A stretch of 64,000 bases of DNA from Marinobacter salexigens (GCF_002806945.1 NZ_NIHC01000001.1:248001-312000); one strand, 5' to 3'; positions 1 to 8,890 are shown, counted from the stretch's first letter. The notes: a model not told the origin generated them from the letters alone. A program made the numbers and translations.

Positions 1-182
1 TGAACCTGAGTGTACCTGCTGCTCTGGTAGATGAATATCCGGCTGTACGTATGCAGCTCGCACCACTGGTCAAGCAGGGGGTTCTGGTTTCAGCCGGCGA
101 CCAACTGATGCTGGCGGCGAAACTGAGCGACATGATAGTGGAGGTTAACGGCCAGGAAATCCCCCTGCCGCCGCTGTTTTAA
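1..182 (+). CDS. C-terminal end of an unidentified protein, possibly DUF945/YdgA-like (partial)
   Basis: Reading from base 3, an open frame runs into the window and stops with TAA at 180-182, giving the last 59 residues of a protein. It ends in NGQEIPLPPLF after a valine/leucine-rich stretch. A closing NG..iPL pattern is found at the end of DUF945 (YdgA-like) proteins, so that family is possible, but too little is present to be sure. A strong hairpin follows 18 bases after the stop, supporting this as a true gene end. Confidence 0.45.
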   Translation, partial: NLSVPAALVDEYPAVRMQLAPLVKQGVLVSAGDQLMLAAKLSDMIVEVNGQEIPLPPLF

Positions 183-200
183 AAAGGACGTATACGCAAA

Positions 201-224
201 GAAAAGCCCCGATCGGGGCTTTTC
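201..224. terminator. Bidirectional hairpin between the partial gene and coaD
   Basis: GAAAAGCCCC-GA-TCGGGGCTTTTC-type inverted repeat with an A-rich left flank and T-rich right arm. It separates the rightward partial gene from the leftward coaD, so it can end transcription from both sides. Confidence 0.8.
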
Positions 225-242
225 GTGTTACTGGCGGATGTT

Positions 243-758
<516 letters not shown>

Positions 759-833
759 TCAGCATTTAATGAGTTTCTGTAGCGCGTGTCGGAAGCCCGG
801 CGCTGGTGCACCGCAAGCCGCCTGCCAATAATG

Positions 834-2426
834 CTATGTCTGCAATCGCTGAGCCAGCCGGGTGCTGTTCCGCGCAGCCAGGGCGTAAACCGATAACTGC
901 GGGTTAGCACCAATGCTGGTAGGGAAAATCGAGGCATCGTGCACGCTGAGATTGCTCACCTGATGGTGTTCACCAAAACCGTTGACCACAGAATTTTCCG
1001 GTTTGCTGCCCATAACGCAGCCCCCCATCTGGTGAGCAGTGAACAGGCGGACCCTGTGAGGCGCCATGGCAAAACCATCAATAGCGGCTTTTGCGTCGGC
1101 CCAACTGGAATACCAATCGGAGTCCAGATGCATCAAGCGCACTTTGTCTGCGCCGGCGGCAAACTGAATTTCAGCCATGGTGTAAAATGCGTCACGAAGG
1201 CCTTTCCACAGGTAGTCACTGATCGGGTAATCCAGCATTGGGCTGCCATCGTCCCGCAGAGACACAGTACCGCCGGGGCTCTCTTCGTGAAAACCGTCCC
1301 GCATGAGGGCGATAACCGACTGCATCCAGGGTAGTCGAGCCATGTTTTTCGCCTGTTCGTCGCCATGGCCGGGAACAACACCGGCAGACATGGCCGGATG
1401 CAGGGGTGGCACTTCCAGTTTGTAACCAATCTCTCCATCTACGCCGTTGCGGAAGTTGAACTCATCGGAATAAACGGACTGCGGCGCACCGTAAAACGGG
1501 TCCACCAGTTTGGGCATTTGCGCAACGCTGGCGTTAACCGGGTGTATAAAGGAGCGCTTGCCAACACGTTCATAGGGGTCAGGTACTTTGGAGCGAAGCA
1601 GCAAGCCAGGCGAACCTATGGCGCTTGCCGCCACCACAAAGTGCCTGGCCTTGAGTGTTACCATAATCTTGCCAGGGGTGATGCCATCGCTGGCCATAGC
1701 GGTAGCTTGCAGGGATTCGATCCGGTCCTGGTTCATCACCAGTCGTTCGGCACGCAGCCCGTGGTACATGGTTGCGTTGTTGTCCAGAGCACCGGGAATG
1801 GTGGTCATCAATGCGCCTTGCTTGGCGTTGGTTGGGCAGCCTACGCCGCAGTAACCGAGATTCCAGCAACCATTAACGTTGCGCGGGATGATTTGCCAGC
1901 TAAATCCAAGCTTCTCGCATCCTTGTCGAAGTATGTCGTTGTTCAGGTTGGGGTCCATATCCCAGGGTGACATAGAGTGGCGGGTTTCACGGCCATCAAA
2001 CCACGGAGCCATGGCATCAGGGCTCAGTGCGTCAAGGCCAAACCGCTTACCCCAGTAGTTAAGTGTTTCGTCGGGAGTGCGAAAGCTGCTGGTCCAGTTG
2101 ACCGTTGTAGAGCCGCCAACACAGCGTCCCTGCAAAATCGCAATGGCACCGTCTTTTGTGGTGCGGCTCATGCCTTCCTGATAGAGGTTTGCGTAGGACG
2201 CAAGTTCGTCCATTTTGAAATCTTTCTGATAGTACAGGCGGCCCTCCTCAACCAGAATGACGGAGAGCCCGCTTTTGGCGAGAATTTCAGCGGTGGTGCC
2301 ACCACCTGCCCCGGTGCCCACAATAACGACATCCGCCTCGGCAGTATGATGTTCGGTAAGCGTGGCGCTGTCGATAACTTTCCAGCCGGATTCCAGGCCT
2401 TGGGCAATGCGATCGTTGAACGGCAT
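834..2426 (-). CDS. GMC-family FAD-dependent oxidoreductase (alcohol/choline dehydrogenase-like)
   Basis: GMC enzymes oxidise alcohols, sugars or choline using FAD. The FAD-binding loop GTGAGGG is at residues 37-43 and the glutamate of VEEG at 59-62 fits the ribose-binding acid. The C-terminal region holds an AHQMGG segment and the NPQLSVYALAAR block typical of GMC_oxred_C, where the catalytic His/Asn pair lies. The length, 530 residues, is normal. The start has GGGAG eight bases upstream. It follows a Tat-exported lipoprotein gene by 54 bp and an aldehyde dehydrogenase gene, so an alcohol-to-aldehyde-to-acid sequence is likely. The substrate is not readable; long-chain or aromatic alcohols are plausible given the partners. 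Confidence 0.88.
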   Translation of the reverse strand: MPFNDRIAQGLESGWKVIDSATLTEHHTAEADVVIVGTGAGGGTTAEILAKSGLSVILVEEGRLYYQKDFKMDELASYANLYQEGMSRTTKDGAIAILQGRCVGGSTTVNWTSSFRTPDETLNYWGKRFGLDALSPDAMAPWFDGRETRHSMSPWDMDPNLNNDILRQGCEKLGFSWQIIPRNVNGCWNLGYCGVGCPTNAKQGALMTTIPGALDNNATMYHGLRAERLVMNQDRIESLQATAMASDGITPGKIMVTLKARHFVVAASAIGSPGLLLRSKVPDPYERVGKRSFIHPVNASVAQMPKLVDPFYGAPQSVYSDEFNFRNGVDGEIGYKLEVPPLHPAMSAGVVPGHGDEQAKNMARLPWMQSVIALMRDGFHEESPGGTVSLRDDGSPMLDYPISDYLWKGLRDAFYTMAEIQFAAGADKVRLMHLDSDWYSSWADAKAAIDGFAMAPHRVRLFTAHQMGGCVMGSKPENSVVNGFGEHHQVSNLSVHDASIFPTSIGANPQLSVYALAARNSTRLAQRLQT

Positions 2427-2480
2427 TATGGTGGCTCCCTAATATAGACAAAGCAGCGGGCTAAAGCTGCAGGCTGAGCG

Positions 2481-3116
2481 TCAGATGTTGCGGAATTGTG
2501 GCAGGGCTTGCACGGCCCACTCGGGTGGTCCGGGATACCCGGAAAGCTGCCAGTTCTCCTGGTGGCCGTAAAACGCCACATTGCTGATTTTGGTCAGAGC
2601 TATGTAGCCGTTATTGAGAAGGCCGATGCGGCTTGTGCGCCAGCGTTGCAAAAACGCATCAGCCTGCTCGGTTGTGACGTTACGCCAGGCCGGCCAGACC
2701 CGTGCAATGGTGGCTCGGGTAAGCCCGAAGTTGAGCAGGTCAAACAGTTGCCTGAGCTCTTTCTGGTTAGCTGGGCCAAATTTATGAATGCCTGCATCTA
2801 TGCGTTCCACTGTGCTGGCAATCGCCATGCGCCTGGCGCTGGCTTGCTCCGGCAGCGCGGAACCAAGAATGGCCGGGAGTAACGCTTCAAACAGCTCTAT
2901 GTCATCCGTTGTCAGAAACTGGAAGCGGTAACGGGCGTCCATGCGGCTTTCAACGGCACCAAGCCGCCCGGCGGGCGCCGTTGCGCAACCGCTGAGCCCT
3001 GCAGTTAAACTAACTGTGCCCAGAAACAATGCGCCACCCAGGCCGGTGCGAAGAAAGTTGCGCCGGTCCAGGGATGCACAGTGTAAGCCTTCGGATTGGG
3101 TGAGGAGGTCAGTCAT
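2481..3116 (-). CDS. Tat-exported lipoprotein, probable small subunit of the GMC dehydrogenase
   Basis: This 211-residue protein opens with a twin-arginine signal (DRRNFLRTG, residues 18-26), a hydrophobic stretch and a lipobox ending in LSGC, so it should be exported folded by Tat and lipidated. The rest has no cofactor motif I can recognise. Proteins of this layout beside GMC flavoenzymes resemble gluconate 2-dehydrogenase subunit 3, the small partner that lets the flavoprotein be co-exported. No cytochrome c subunit gene is adjacent, unlike the three-subunit gluconate dehydrogenases, so the electron acceptor is unknown. It sits between the ALDH and GMC genes on the same strand. Confidence 0.7.
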   Translation of the reverse strand: MTDLLTQSEGLHCASLDRRNFLRTGLGGALFLGTVSLTAGLSGCATAPAGRLGAVESRMDARYRFQFLTTDDIELFEALLPAILGSALPEQASARRMAIASTVERIDAGIHKFGPANQKELRQLFDLLNFGLTRATIARVWPAWRNVTTEQADAFLQRWRTSRIGLLNNGYIALTKISNVAFYGHQENWQLSGYPGPPEWAVQALPQFRNI

Positions 3117-3150
3117 AATCGGCTCGCTCTTGTTTTGTTTATAGCCATCG

Positions 3151-3170
3151 CCGGGGCAGGCTTGCCCCGG
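3151..3170. other. Perfect 8-bp stem-loop between ALDH and Tat-lipoprotein genes
   Basis: CCGGGGCA and TGCCCCGG pair perfectly around a four-base loop. There is no T-run on either side, so it is not a clear intrinsic terminator. It may tune readthrough or protect the upstream ALDH transcript within this leftward operon. Confidence 0.5.
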
Positions 3171-3186
3171 TTGTCGTTCAAGATGC

Positions 3187-4632
3187 TTAGCGGATAAAGA
3201 ACTTGTAAATCATTTTGTGAGCAGAAGTCCCGTATGGGGGATAAACAAACTTCCCGCTGTTGAACTTCTGTTTGGCGAAAATGGCACGCTGATGCGAGAA
3301 GGTCAGGAAACCTTCCTTACCATGATAATGCCCCATGCCGGAATCGCCCACACCGCCGAAGGGGAGATCGTCCTGAGCAACATGCATCAGAGAGTCGTTA
3401 ATGCACATGCCTCCGGAAAGCGTGTTGTCGATCACCTGGTGCTGTTGACCCCGGTCGTAGCCGAAAAAGTACAGAGCTAATGGACGTGGGCGATCATTGA
3501 TGAACTGGATTGCTTCGTCCAGATTGCCATAGCTCACAATCGGAAGGATCGGGCCGAAAATTTCATCCTGCATGAGCTTCATCTCTGGCGTGGTTTTCAG
3601 TACCAGAGTTATTGGAATCTTGCGGGTTCCGTCACTCATGTTTTCTTTTGCCGGGTTTATTTCGATCAGTTCGGCGCCCTTGGCTTTGGCGTCCTCAAGG
3701 TAACCTTTCAGGCGATTGTACTGACGTTCATTAATGATGGCTGAGTAGTCATCGTTATCCCGCAGTGAGGGATACATTATTGACAGCTGCGTTCGAAATT
3801 CATCAACAAAGGCCTGGGTGCGATCCGCCGGGCAGAGCACGTAATCCGGCGCTACACAGGTCTGGCCGGCATTGAATGCCTTGCCGAACGCGATGCGTTG
3901 GGCTGCATCTTCCAGGGGAACATCCGGAGATACTATGGCGGGTGACTTGCCGCCCAGCTCCAGGGTTACCGGAGTCAGGTTATCAGAGGCGGCGCGCATT
4001 ACCAGCTTGCCAACGGAGGTGGAGCCGGTGAACAGCATGTGGTCGAACGGGCGCTCTGAAAAATCAGCGGCCACGTCAGCCTCACCCGTAATGACCGCGA
4101 CCAGATCTTCCGGGAAGTTGGCCTCAATCAGCTCTTTGAACAGTGCCGAGGTGTGAGGTGTGAATTCGGACATTTTGATCATGGTGCGGTTGCCGGCTGC
4201 AAGTGAAGCAACCAGAGGCCCCACTGCCAGATACAGCGGGTAGTTCCAGGGCACTATCACACCCACAACGCCTTTTGGCTGGTAGCAGACCTTGTTGCTG
4301 GCGGGCCGGAACAGGATGGATACATGGCGGCGGGATGGCTTCATCCAGCTCTGGAGATTCTTCTGGGTGTAGTTGATGCCCTGGATAGAAGGCATGACTT
4401 CAGCAATCAGGGATTCATCCCGCGAGCGGCAGGAGAAATCCCGGTCTATCGCTTCCAGAATGCGGTCCTGGTAGGACAGCAGTGCCTGCTTCAGGCGCTC
4501 CAGGTTTTCCTGACGCTCGGCAAGTGATGGTGTGGGGTGATCGTGAAACGCCTGCTTCTGAATCTCGAAAACCCGATGGGTTTGCTGAATGTGATTTTTG
4601 CTTTCGGTGAGCTGAACAACGCTGGCACCCAT
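3187..4632 (-). CDS. NAD(P)-dependent aldehyde dehydrogenase, coniferyl aldehyde dehydrogenase type
   Basis: It oxidises an aldehyde to its carboxylic acid. The 481 residues carry the ALDH signature: PWNYP (128-132), LELGGKSP with the catalytic glutamate E225, and NAGQTC with the nucleophile C259. The C-terminal DDLPFGGVGDSGMG stretch and overall sequence look like the coniferyl aldehyde dehydrogenase (CalB) subfamily, which also includes medium/long-chain aldehyde enzymes of hydrocarbon degraders. The start has AAGGAGG eight bases upstream. It is first in the leftward operon with the Tat lipoprotein and GMC oxidoreductase, and is divergent from a TetR regulator. Confidence 0.92.
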   Translation of the reverse strand: MGASVVQLTESKNHIQQTHRVFEIQKQAFHDHPTPSLAERQENLERLKQALLSYQDRILEAIDRDFSCRSRDESLIAEVMPSIQGINYTQKNLQSWMKPSRRHVSILFRPASNKVCYQPKGVVGVIVPWNYPLYLAVGPLVASLAAGNRTMIKMSEFTPHTSALFKELIEANFPEDLVAVITGEADVAADFSERPFDHMLFTGSTSVGKLVMRAASDNLTPVTLELGGKSPAIVSPDVPLEDAAQRIAFGKAFNAGQTCVAPDYVLCPADRTQAFVDEFRTQLSIMYPSLRDNDDYSAIINERQYNRLKGYLEDAKAKGAELIEINPAKENMSDGTRKIPITLVLKTTPEMKLMQDEIFGPILPIVSYGNLDEAIQFINDRPRPLALYFFGYDRGQQHQVIDNTLSGGMCINDSLMHVAQDDLPFGGVGDSGMGHYHGKEGFLTFSHQRAIFAKQKFNSGKFVYPPYGTSAHKMIYKFFIR

Positions 4633-4724
4633 AGATGTCCTCCTTTCCGGCTCTGTCGCACTGCGGCAGGCGCCTTAATTTTGTGATGGCGAAAAAACGC
4701 TCAATTTGCACTTTGAGGTATTAT

Positions 4725-4740
4725 TAGAGTATATACTCTA
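4725..4740. promoter_or_regulatory. 16-bp perfect palindrome, putative TetR operator
   Basis: TAGAGTATATACTCTA is a perfect dyad in the divergent gap between the aldehyde dehydrogenase and tetR genes, 25 bp before the first possible tetR start. Because of the symmetry a TATACT hexamer occurs on both strands, so a dimeric repressor bound here could block both promoters. Binding by the adjacent TetR protein is inferred from position and symmetry only. Confidence 0.65.
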
Positions 4741-4765
4741 GGGAGTCAAGCGGCTCCAGTGGCTA

Positions 4766-5491
4766 ATGAGGCCATCTGTGAGCAGCACAACAACAAATGC
4801 TGATGAGCTTATGAAAACCAGAGACAAAATCTTGCTGGCGAGCCTTGAACTGTTTAACGAGCAGGGCGAGCGAAACGTAACTACCAATCATATTGCGGCG
4901 CATCTGGCGATTTCGCCGGGTAACCTCTATTACCACTTCCGCAACAAGTCCGACATCATTTACGAGATATTTCAGGAATATGAAAAGCTGGTGGATTACT
5001 ACCTCGACATTCCTGATAACAGGCCACTGAACCTGGATGATATGACCTTTTATCTGGAGTCTGTGTTCGACGGGCTTTGGAGCTATCGCTTTCTCCACAG
5101 GGACCTTGAAAATCTTCTGGACCGGGATCAACGCTTGCGCACGGACTATCAGAGGTTTACAAATCGGTGCCTGGCGGCGATAAGCCGAATCTTTGAGAAA
5201 TTGGCAGATGGCGGCGTTCTTGAGCCTCAGCCAGAAGCTTTGCGAGCTGCCATGTCACTGAATGTATGGTTGATAGTCACCAACTGGATGGCGTTTCTTA
5301 AAACGGCCCATGCAGAAAAGACTTCGGCCTGCATGACGCTGCGAGAGCTGAAACAGGGCATTTATCAGGTGCTGACACTAGAGATTCCATATGTCATGCC
5401 AGCCTACCGCGAGCAAGTAATGGAGCTGAGGGAAAAGTATCGGCCTATGATACCTGAGCAGACAGGTGAGCCAGTGGATGTTGTGGGCTGA
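4766..5491 (+). CDS. TetR/AcrR-family transcriptional regulator
   Basis: The N-terminal helix-turn-helix is clear: TTNHIAAHLAISPGNLYYHF within residues 34-53, followed by a longer ligand-binding region typical of TetR proteins (241 residues in all). It is divergent from the ALDH/Tat-lipoprotein/GMC operon and is the obvious candidate regulator. The start is uncertain: ATG 4766 has no ribosome-binding site, while ATG 4811 is preceded by a weak GATGAG and would still leave the whole HTH intact. The ligand is unknown. Confidence 0.85.
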   Translation: MRPSVSSTTTNADELMKTRDKILLASLELFNEQGERNVTTNHIAAHLAISPGNLYYHFRNKSDIIYEIFQEYEKLVDYYLDIPDNRPLNLDDMTFYLESVFDGLWSYRFLHRDLENLLDRDQRLRTDYQRFTNRCLAAISRIFEKLADGGVLEPQPEALRAAMSLNVWLIVTNWMAFLKTAHAEKTSACMTLRELKQGIYQVLTLEIPYVMPAYREQVMELREKYRPMIPEQTGEPVDVVG

Positions 5492-5607
5492 TTTCACCTC
5501 CGACATCGGCGGAAGTAGTTTCAGGAGCAGATGTGTGCCACCGGAACTTTTTTGATTAAAGTTTGTCTCGGTATCAGGTGTTGGAAATTCGGACGTTTCC
5601 GGCGCCT

Positions 5608-5629
5608 CCTGAGTGTGTTCTCAGGTTTT
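5608..5629 (+). terminator. Weak terminator-like hairpin after tetR
   Basis: CCTGAG-TGTGTT-CTCAGG followed by TTTT. It is a short stem, upstream of the stronger terminator at 5655. Confidence 0.4.
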
Positions 5630-5654
5630 AACACGTCGCAAACCCTGACGTTTT

Positions 5655-5686
5655 ACCGGCCTGATTTTTTACAGGCCGGTTTTTTC
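5655..5686 (+). terminator. Intrinsic terminator after tetR
   Basis: ACCGGCCTG and CAGGCCGGT form a 9-bp stem with an AT loop, followed by a T-run. It ends rightward transcription just before the convergent engB stop. Confidence 0.85.
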
Positions 5687-5690
5687 CATG

Positions 5691-6329
5691 TTACTGCGAA
5701 CCCTCTCCAGAACCTTCCAGCCAGCCCGTTAGTGCCACCCGACACTCATCAACACCTCGCTTGGAGGTTGCCGAGAACATAAGCAGGTGCTCAACGCAGG
5801 TAAACGTCTTAAGCCTTTTGGCAATCTCCAGCATGGCGGTTTTTGCTTGCCCGAACTTTAATTTATCGGCCTTGGTGGCCAAAATCATCAGTGGCAGCTT
5901 GTTATGTTCGCACCATTCCACCATCATTTGGTCGAATTCAGTAAGCGGATGGCGAATGTCCGTCACCAGAACCAGGCCACGGAGGCTTTGGCGTTGGTTG
6001 AGGTACTGCCCCAAGTGCTTTTGCCAGTCATCTTTCATATCCCGGGATACTTTTGCGTAGCCATACCCGGGCAAATCCACGAGCCGGGCATGTTCGCGGT
6101 TCAGGGAAAAAAAGTTGATCAGGCGCGTGCGCCCGGGGGTTTTACTGGTGCGGGCCAGTTTGCCGTTCGCGGTAATTGCGTTCATGGCGCTGGACTTACC
6201 TGCATTTGAACGCCCGGCGAAAGCGACTTCTGCTCCTGTGTCTGGCGGGCAGTCTTCCAGTCGGGGCGCGCTAATCAGGAAGCGAGCGCTGTTAAAAGAG
6301 ATGCTTTTTTGAGTCAGGTCAGAGTCCAC
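5691..6329 (-). CDS. engB: Ribosome-biogenesis GTPase EngB (YihA/YsxC)
   Basis: EngB is a small GTPase that helps assemble the large ribosomal subunit. GTPase motifs are clear: P-loop GRSNAGKSS (39-47), G3 DLPG (85-88) and G4 TKAD (152-155). The 212-residue length is normal. The start codon is GTG at 6327-6329, preceded by AAGGAAAG about 12 bases upstream. It is divergent from the cytochrome c4 gene, an arrangement also familiar from Pseudomonas. Confidence 0.95.
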   Translation of the reverse strand: MDSDLTQKSISFNSARFLISAPRLEDCPPDTGAEVAFAGRSNAGKSSAMNAITANGKLARTSKTPGRTRLINFFSLNREHARLVDLPGYGYAKVSRDMKDDWQKHLGQYLNQRQSLRGLVLVTDIRHPLTEFDQMMVEWCEHNKLPLMILATKADKLKFGQAKTAMLEIAKRLKTFTCVEHLLMFSATSKRGVDECRVALTGWLEGSGEGSQ

Positions 6330-6372
6330 AGCGGTTGGCTTTCCTTTGGATTTCAGTTATTAGAGATTAATG

Positions 6373-6378
6373 TATAAT
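6373..6378 (+). promoter_or_regulatory. -10 hexamer of a probable cytochrome c4 promoter
   Basis: An exact TATAAT lies 126 bases before the start codon. The -35 is weak (TTCAGT at 6352-6357 gives 15 bp spacing; TTGGAT at 6346 gives 21). It implies a 5' leader of about 120 bases. Confidence 0.5.
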
Positions 6379-6394
6379 GCTACACCAATTCCGG

Positions 6395-6479
6395 GCGGTA
6401 CGCTTGGCGTAACCGCTGTCAGCCTTGGTCTTGAGCCTGACTGAACAGCGCCTGCCGGCTGTAAACCAAGAATATTTTT
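6395..6479 (+). promoter_or_regulatory. Structured 5' leader of the cytochrome c4 gene
   Basis: Two stem-loops can form. The first pairs GCGGTACGC (6395-6403) with GCGTAACCGC (6407-6416) with one bulge. The second has an outer CTTGGT/ACCAAG stem (6424-6429 with 6465-6470) around an inner ACAGC/GCTGT hairpin, and is followed at once by AATATTTTT. The second therefore looks like a terminator placed just ahead of the ribosome-binding site. A regulatory role is inferred. Confidence 0.35.
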
Positions 6480-6503
6480 CGAGATGAGAGAAGCGGAGCG
6501 AGC

Positions 6504-7112
6504 ATGAAGAAACTGATCGCAGGATTTGTATTCGGCGTTGGCCTTACAGCAATGGCGCATGGAGCAGGGGATCCTGAAGCGGGCAAACAAGCGGCGGCAG
6601 CCTGCCAGGCCTGTCATGGCCAAGGTGGAGCCAAGCCGATTATGGGCGTCTATCCGAAAATATCAGGGCTGGGTGAAAGGTATCTGTATGACCAGCTAGT
6701 AGCAATACAGGAAGATACCCGACCCATTCCCGAGATGATTGGCCAGCTTACTGGCAAGTCGAAGCAGGATCTGGAAGATCTGGCCGCTTACTTTGCCCAG
6801 CAGAAAATGATTGTTAGCCAGGCCGACCCGGAATTGGTAGAAAAGGGCGCTGCAATTTATCGAGGTGGCAATATGGCCTCTGGGGTTCCCGCCTGTGCAG
6901 CCTGTCACAGCCCGCAGGGTAAAGGTAATGAGCCAGCCGGGTATCCGCATATCGGGGGCCAGAATGCTGAGTACCTGGTCAAGCAACTTGAAGCTTATCG
7001 CGATGGCACCCGTGCCAGCGGAGCTAATGCGGCGATCATGATGGATGTGTCTGCTAGGCTGACCGATGCAGAAATTGAGGCTGTTTCCAGTTATATCTCT
7101 GGCCTGAACTGA
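6504..7112 (+). CDS. Dihaem cytochrome c4
   Basis: Cytochrome c4 is a periplasmic dihaem electron carrier that passes electrons towards terminal oxidases. The 202-residue precursor has a Sec signal peptide (about residues 1-21, ending AHGAG) and two haem-binding CxxCH motifs, CQACH (34-38) and CAACH (131-135), one in each half of the duplicated fold. It is divergent from engB and followed by a strong terminator, so it is probably monocistronic. dsbA follows, but with its own start region. Confidence 0.95.
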   Translation: MKKLIAGFVFGVGLTAMAHGAGDPEAGKQAAAACQACHGQGGAKPIMGVYPKISGLGERYLYDQLVAIQEDTRPIPEMIGQLTGKSKQDLEDLAAYFAQQKMIVSQADPELVEKGAAIYRGGNMASGVPACAACHSPQGKGNEPAGYPHIGGQNAEYLVKQLEAYRDGTRASGANAAIMMDVSARLTDAEIEAVSSYISGLN

Positions 7113-7131
7113 TTCGGTTTTCGTAATTGTT

Positions 7132-7158
7132 AAAACCCCGCCCTGTGCGGGGTTTTTT
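7132..7158 (+). terminator. Intrinsic terminator after cytochrome c4
   Basis: CCCCGC and GCGGGG pair around a five-base loop, extended by an A/T flank and followed by six Ts. Confidence 0.9.
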
Positions 7159-7254
7159 GTCTGTCGTACCTGTAATCCGCAAATAGTGGAACTTTTCAGG
7201 TTTGGCGGGTCATAATTCCCTTATAACGACATTTATAAAATCTGGAGATATTTC

Positions 7255-7890
7255 ATGTTTCGAGCGCTCAGAGCGGCTGGTGTGCTTTTGGCAGCCTTGG
7301 CCCTGTTTGGCCAAGCCAATGCGACTGACTGGAAGGAAGGGACGCATTATAAAAAACTCGACACTCCGGTGCGTACAGACAGTGGGGCCAGTATCGAAGT
7401 GGCAGAGGTGTTCTGGTATGGATGCCCGCATTGCTATAACTTCAAACCGCTTGCCGAAAGCTGGGAAGCCAAGGCTCCGGATTATGTAGAATATGTACGT
7501 ATTCCTGCCGCTCTGGGCCGTTCGTGGGTTCCCCATGCGCAGGCTTTTTATGCGCTTGAAGCCATGAACTCGCTGGATAAAGTGCACGATGCACTGTTCG
7601 AGGCCCTGGCGGGTCAGCGTCGGCCGTTAAATGATGGTGACTCGCTAGCCGATTTTGTTGCAGGCCGTGGTGTGGATCGTGAAGAGTTTCTTAATAACTT
7701 CAACAGCTTCGGTGTCAATGCGCGCATGCAACAGGCGCAGTCTAAAATCCGAGGCGCGCGTATTACCGGCACACCGTCTATGCTGGTAAATGGAAAGTAC
7801 ACAGTCAGTGCCTCTATGGCGGGTAGCCTTGAGGCGATGTTGGAGGTTGTGGACTATCTGGTGGAGAAAGAGCAGGTTGCGGATCAGTAA
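7255..7890 (+). CDS. dsbA: Thiol:disulfide interchange protein DsbA
   Basis: DsbA introduces disulfide bonds into exported proteins in the periplasm. The 211-residue precursor has a signal peptide (cleavage near ANA-TDW, residue 24), the thioredoxin-fold active site CPHC (C57, C60) and the conserved cis-proline loop GTPSM near residue 173. GGAG lies eight bases before the ATG. Among likely clients in this window is LptD, which needs disulfides between its conserved cysteines. Confidence 0.95.
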   Translation: MFRALRAAGVLLAALALFGQANATDWKEGTHYKKLDTPVRTDSGASIEVAEVFWYGCPHCYNFKPLAESWEAKAPDYVEYVRIPAALGRSWVPHAQAFYALEAMNSLDKVHDALFEALAGQRRPLNDGDSLADFVAGRGVDREEFLNNFNSFGVNARMQQAQSKIRGARITGTPSMLVNGKYTVSASMAGSLEAMLEVVDYLVEKEQVADQ

Positions 7891-7955
7891 GTTGCCGCCT
7901 TGGGTGGCTTTCTCGTTTTCTGGATTAGTAAACGGGTTAAAATAACAGAAACATT

Positions 7956-8816
7956 ATGTATAAACGCTTCAGAAAGCAGCTGGATGGCATCCTCAGTGCC
8001 CGGGCAGAGCCGAAGGGCTCTAACTCGGGGCTTGAGCATGTTCCGGCGTTTGAGCCCCAGCGCCATCTTCGGCTACTGACTTTTAATATACAGGTAGGCA
8101 TTAACACCTCCTCCTATCGCCACTATCTGACCAGAAGCTGGCAGCATTTCCTCCCTCATCGCAATCGAATCCAGAATCTGGATCGTATAGCCTCGCTGCT
8201 TAGCAATTACGATGTGATTGCACTGCAGGAGTGTGATGGGGGGAGCCTGCGCAGTGGCCATATCAATCAGGTGCAGTACCTTGCTGAGGCGGCAGGTATC
8301 CCATACTGGCATCAGCAGTTAAACCGCAACCTTGGGCAAATTGCCCAGCACAGCAATGGTTTGCTCAGCCGTTTCCGGCCGCTGGATGTAAAAGAATACA
8401 AGTTGCCTGGGCGGCTTCCCGGAAGAGGCGCTATTGTTGCTCGCTATGGCACAGAGGAAGACCCGCTGGTGCTGGTGATGATGCATCTTGCCCTGAGTAA
8501 ATCAGCGCAGCAGCGGCAGTTGGGCTTTATCAGTGAGTTGATCTCAAAGTACCGGCATGTGGTGTTGATGGGGGATATGAATGCCCATGCTGAGCAGCTG
8601 TTAACCCAGACGCCTCTGAAAGAAACGGACCTGATACCCCTGCCAGACAGCGCCCACAGCTTTCCAAGCTGGCGGCCCGAGAAGGCGCTGGATCACATTC
8701 TGGTGAGCCCGAGTTTGCAGATAAGAAATTCCGAGGTGGTGAGTTATCCCATGTCAGATCACTTGCCGATTGCCATGGATATAGCTTTGCCCGACGGGTA
8801 TCTGGAAAAGTTCTAA
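7956..8816 (+). CDS. Endonuclease/exonuclease/phosphatase (EEP) family protein
   Basis: The 286 residues show the EEP metal-dependent phosphodiesterase motifs in order: LTFNIQVG (41-48), ALQECDGG with the metal-binding glutamate near 92, GDMNAH, and the closing SDHLPI with the catalytic aspartate-histidine. Such enzymes cut nucleic acids, nucleotides or phospholipid headgroups; the substrate cannot be told here. There is no signal peptide, so it is probably cytoplasmic. It follows dsbA by 65 bp on the same strand and is ended by a strong terminator. Confidence 0.85.
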   Translation: MYKRFRKQLDGILSARAEPKGSNSGLEHVPAFEPQRHLRLLTFNIQVGINTSSYRHYLTRSWQHFLPHRNRIQNLDRIASLLSNYDVIALQECDGGSLRSGHINQVQYLAEAAGIPYWHQQLNRNLGQIAQHSNGLLSRFRPLDVKEYKLPGRLPGRGAIVARYGTEEDPLVLVMMHLALSKSAQQRQLGFISELISKYRHVVLMGDMNAHAEQLLTQTPLKETDLIPLPDSAHSFPSWRPEKALDHILVSPSLQIRNSEVVSYPMSDHLPIAMDIALPDGYLEKF

Positions 8817-8840
8817 GGAGCGCTTCCGAAAAGAGAGCAT

Positions 8841-8871
8841 AAAAAAGCCCGGCAGTTTGCCGGGCTTTTTT
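8841..8871. terminator. Bidirectional terminator between EEP gene and rpmG
   Basis: Six As, GCCCGGCA, a three-base loop, TGCCGGGC and six Ts. The symmetrical A and T tracts let it end both the rightward EEP transcript and the leftward ribosomal protein transcript. Confidence 0.93.
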
Positions 8872-8890
8872 ATGGATGCCAGATCAGGAA

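Noticed and set aside
1365..1970. 201-codon open frame on the plus strand
   Set aside because: It lies wholly antisense to the well-supported GMC oxidoreductase gene, has no family resemblance and no ribosome-binding site.
5531..5782. 83-codon frame after tetR
   Set aside because: It runs through two terminator hairpins and into the end of engB on the other strand.
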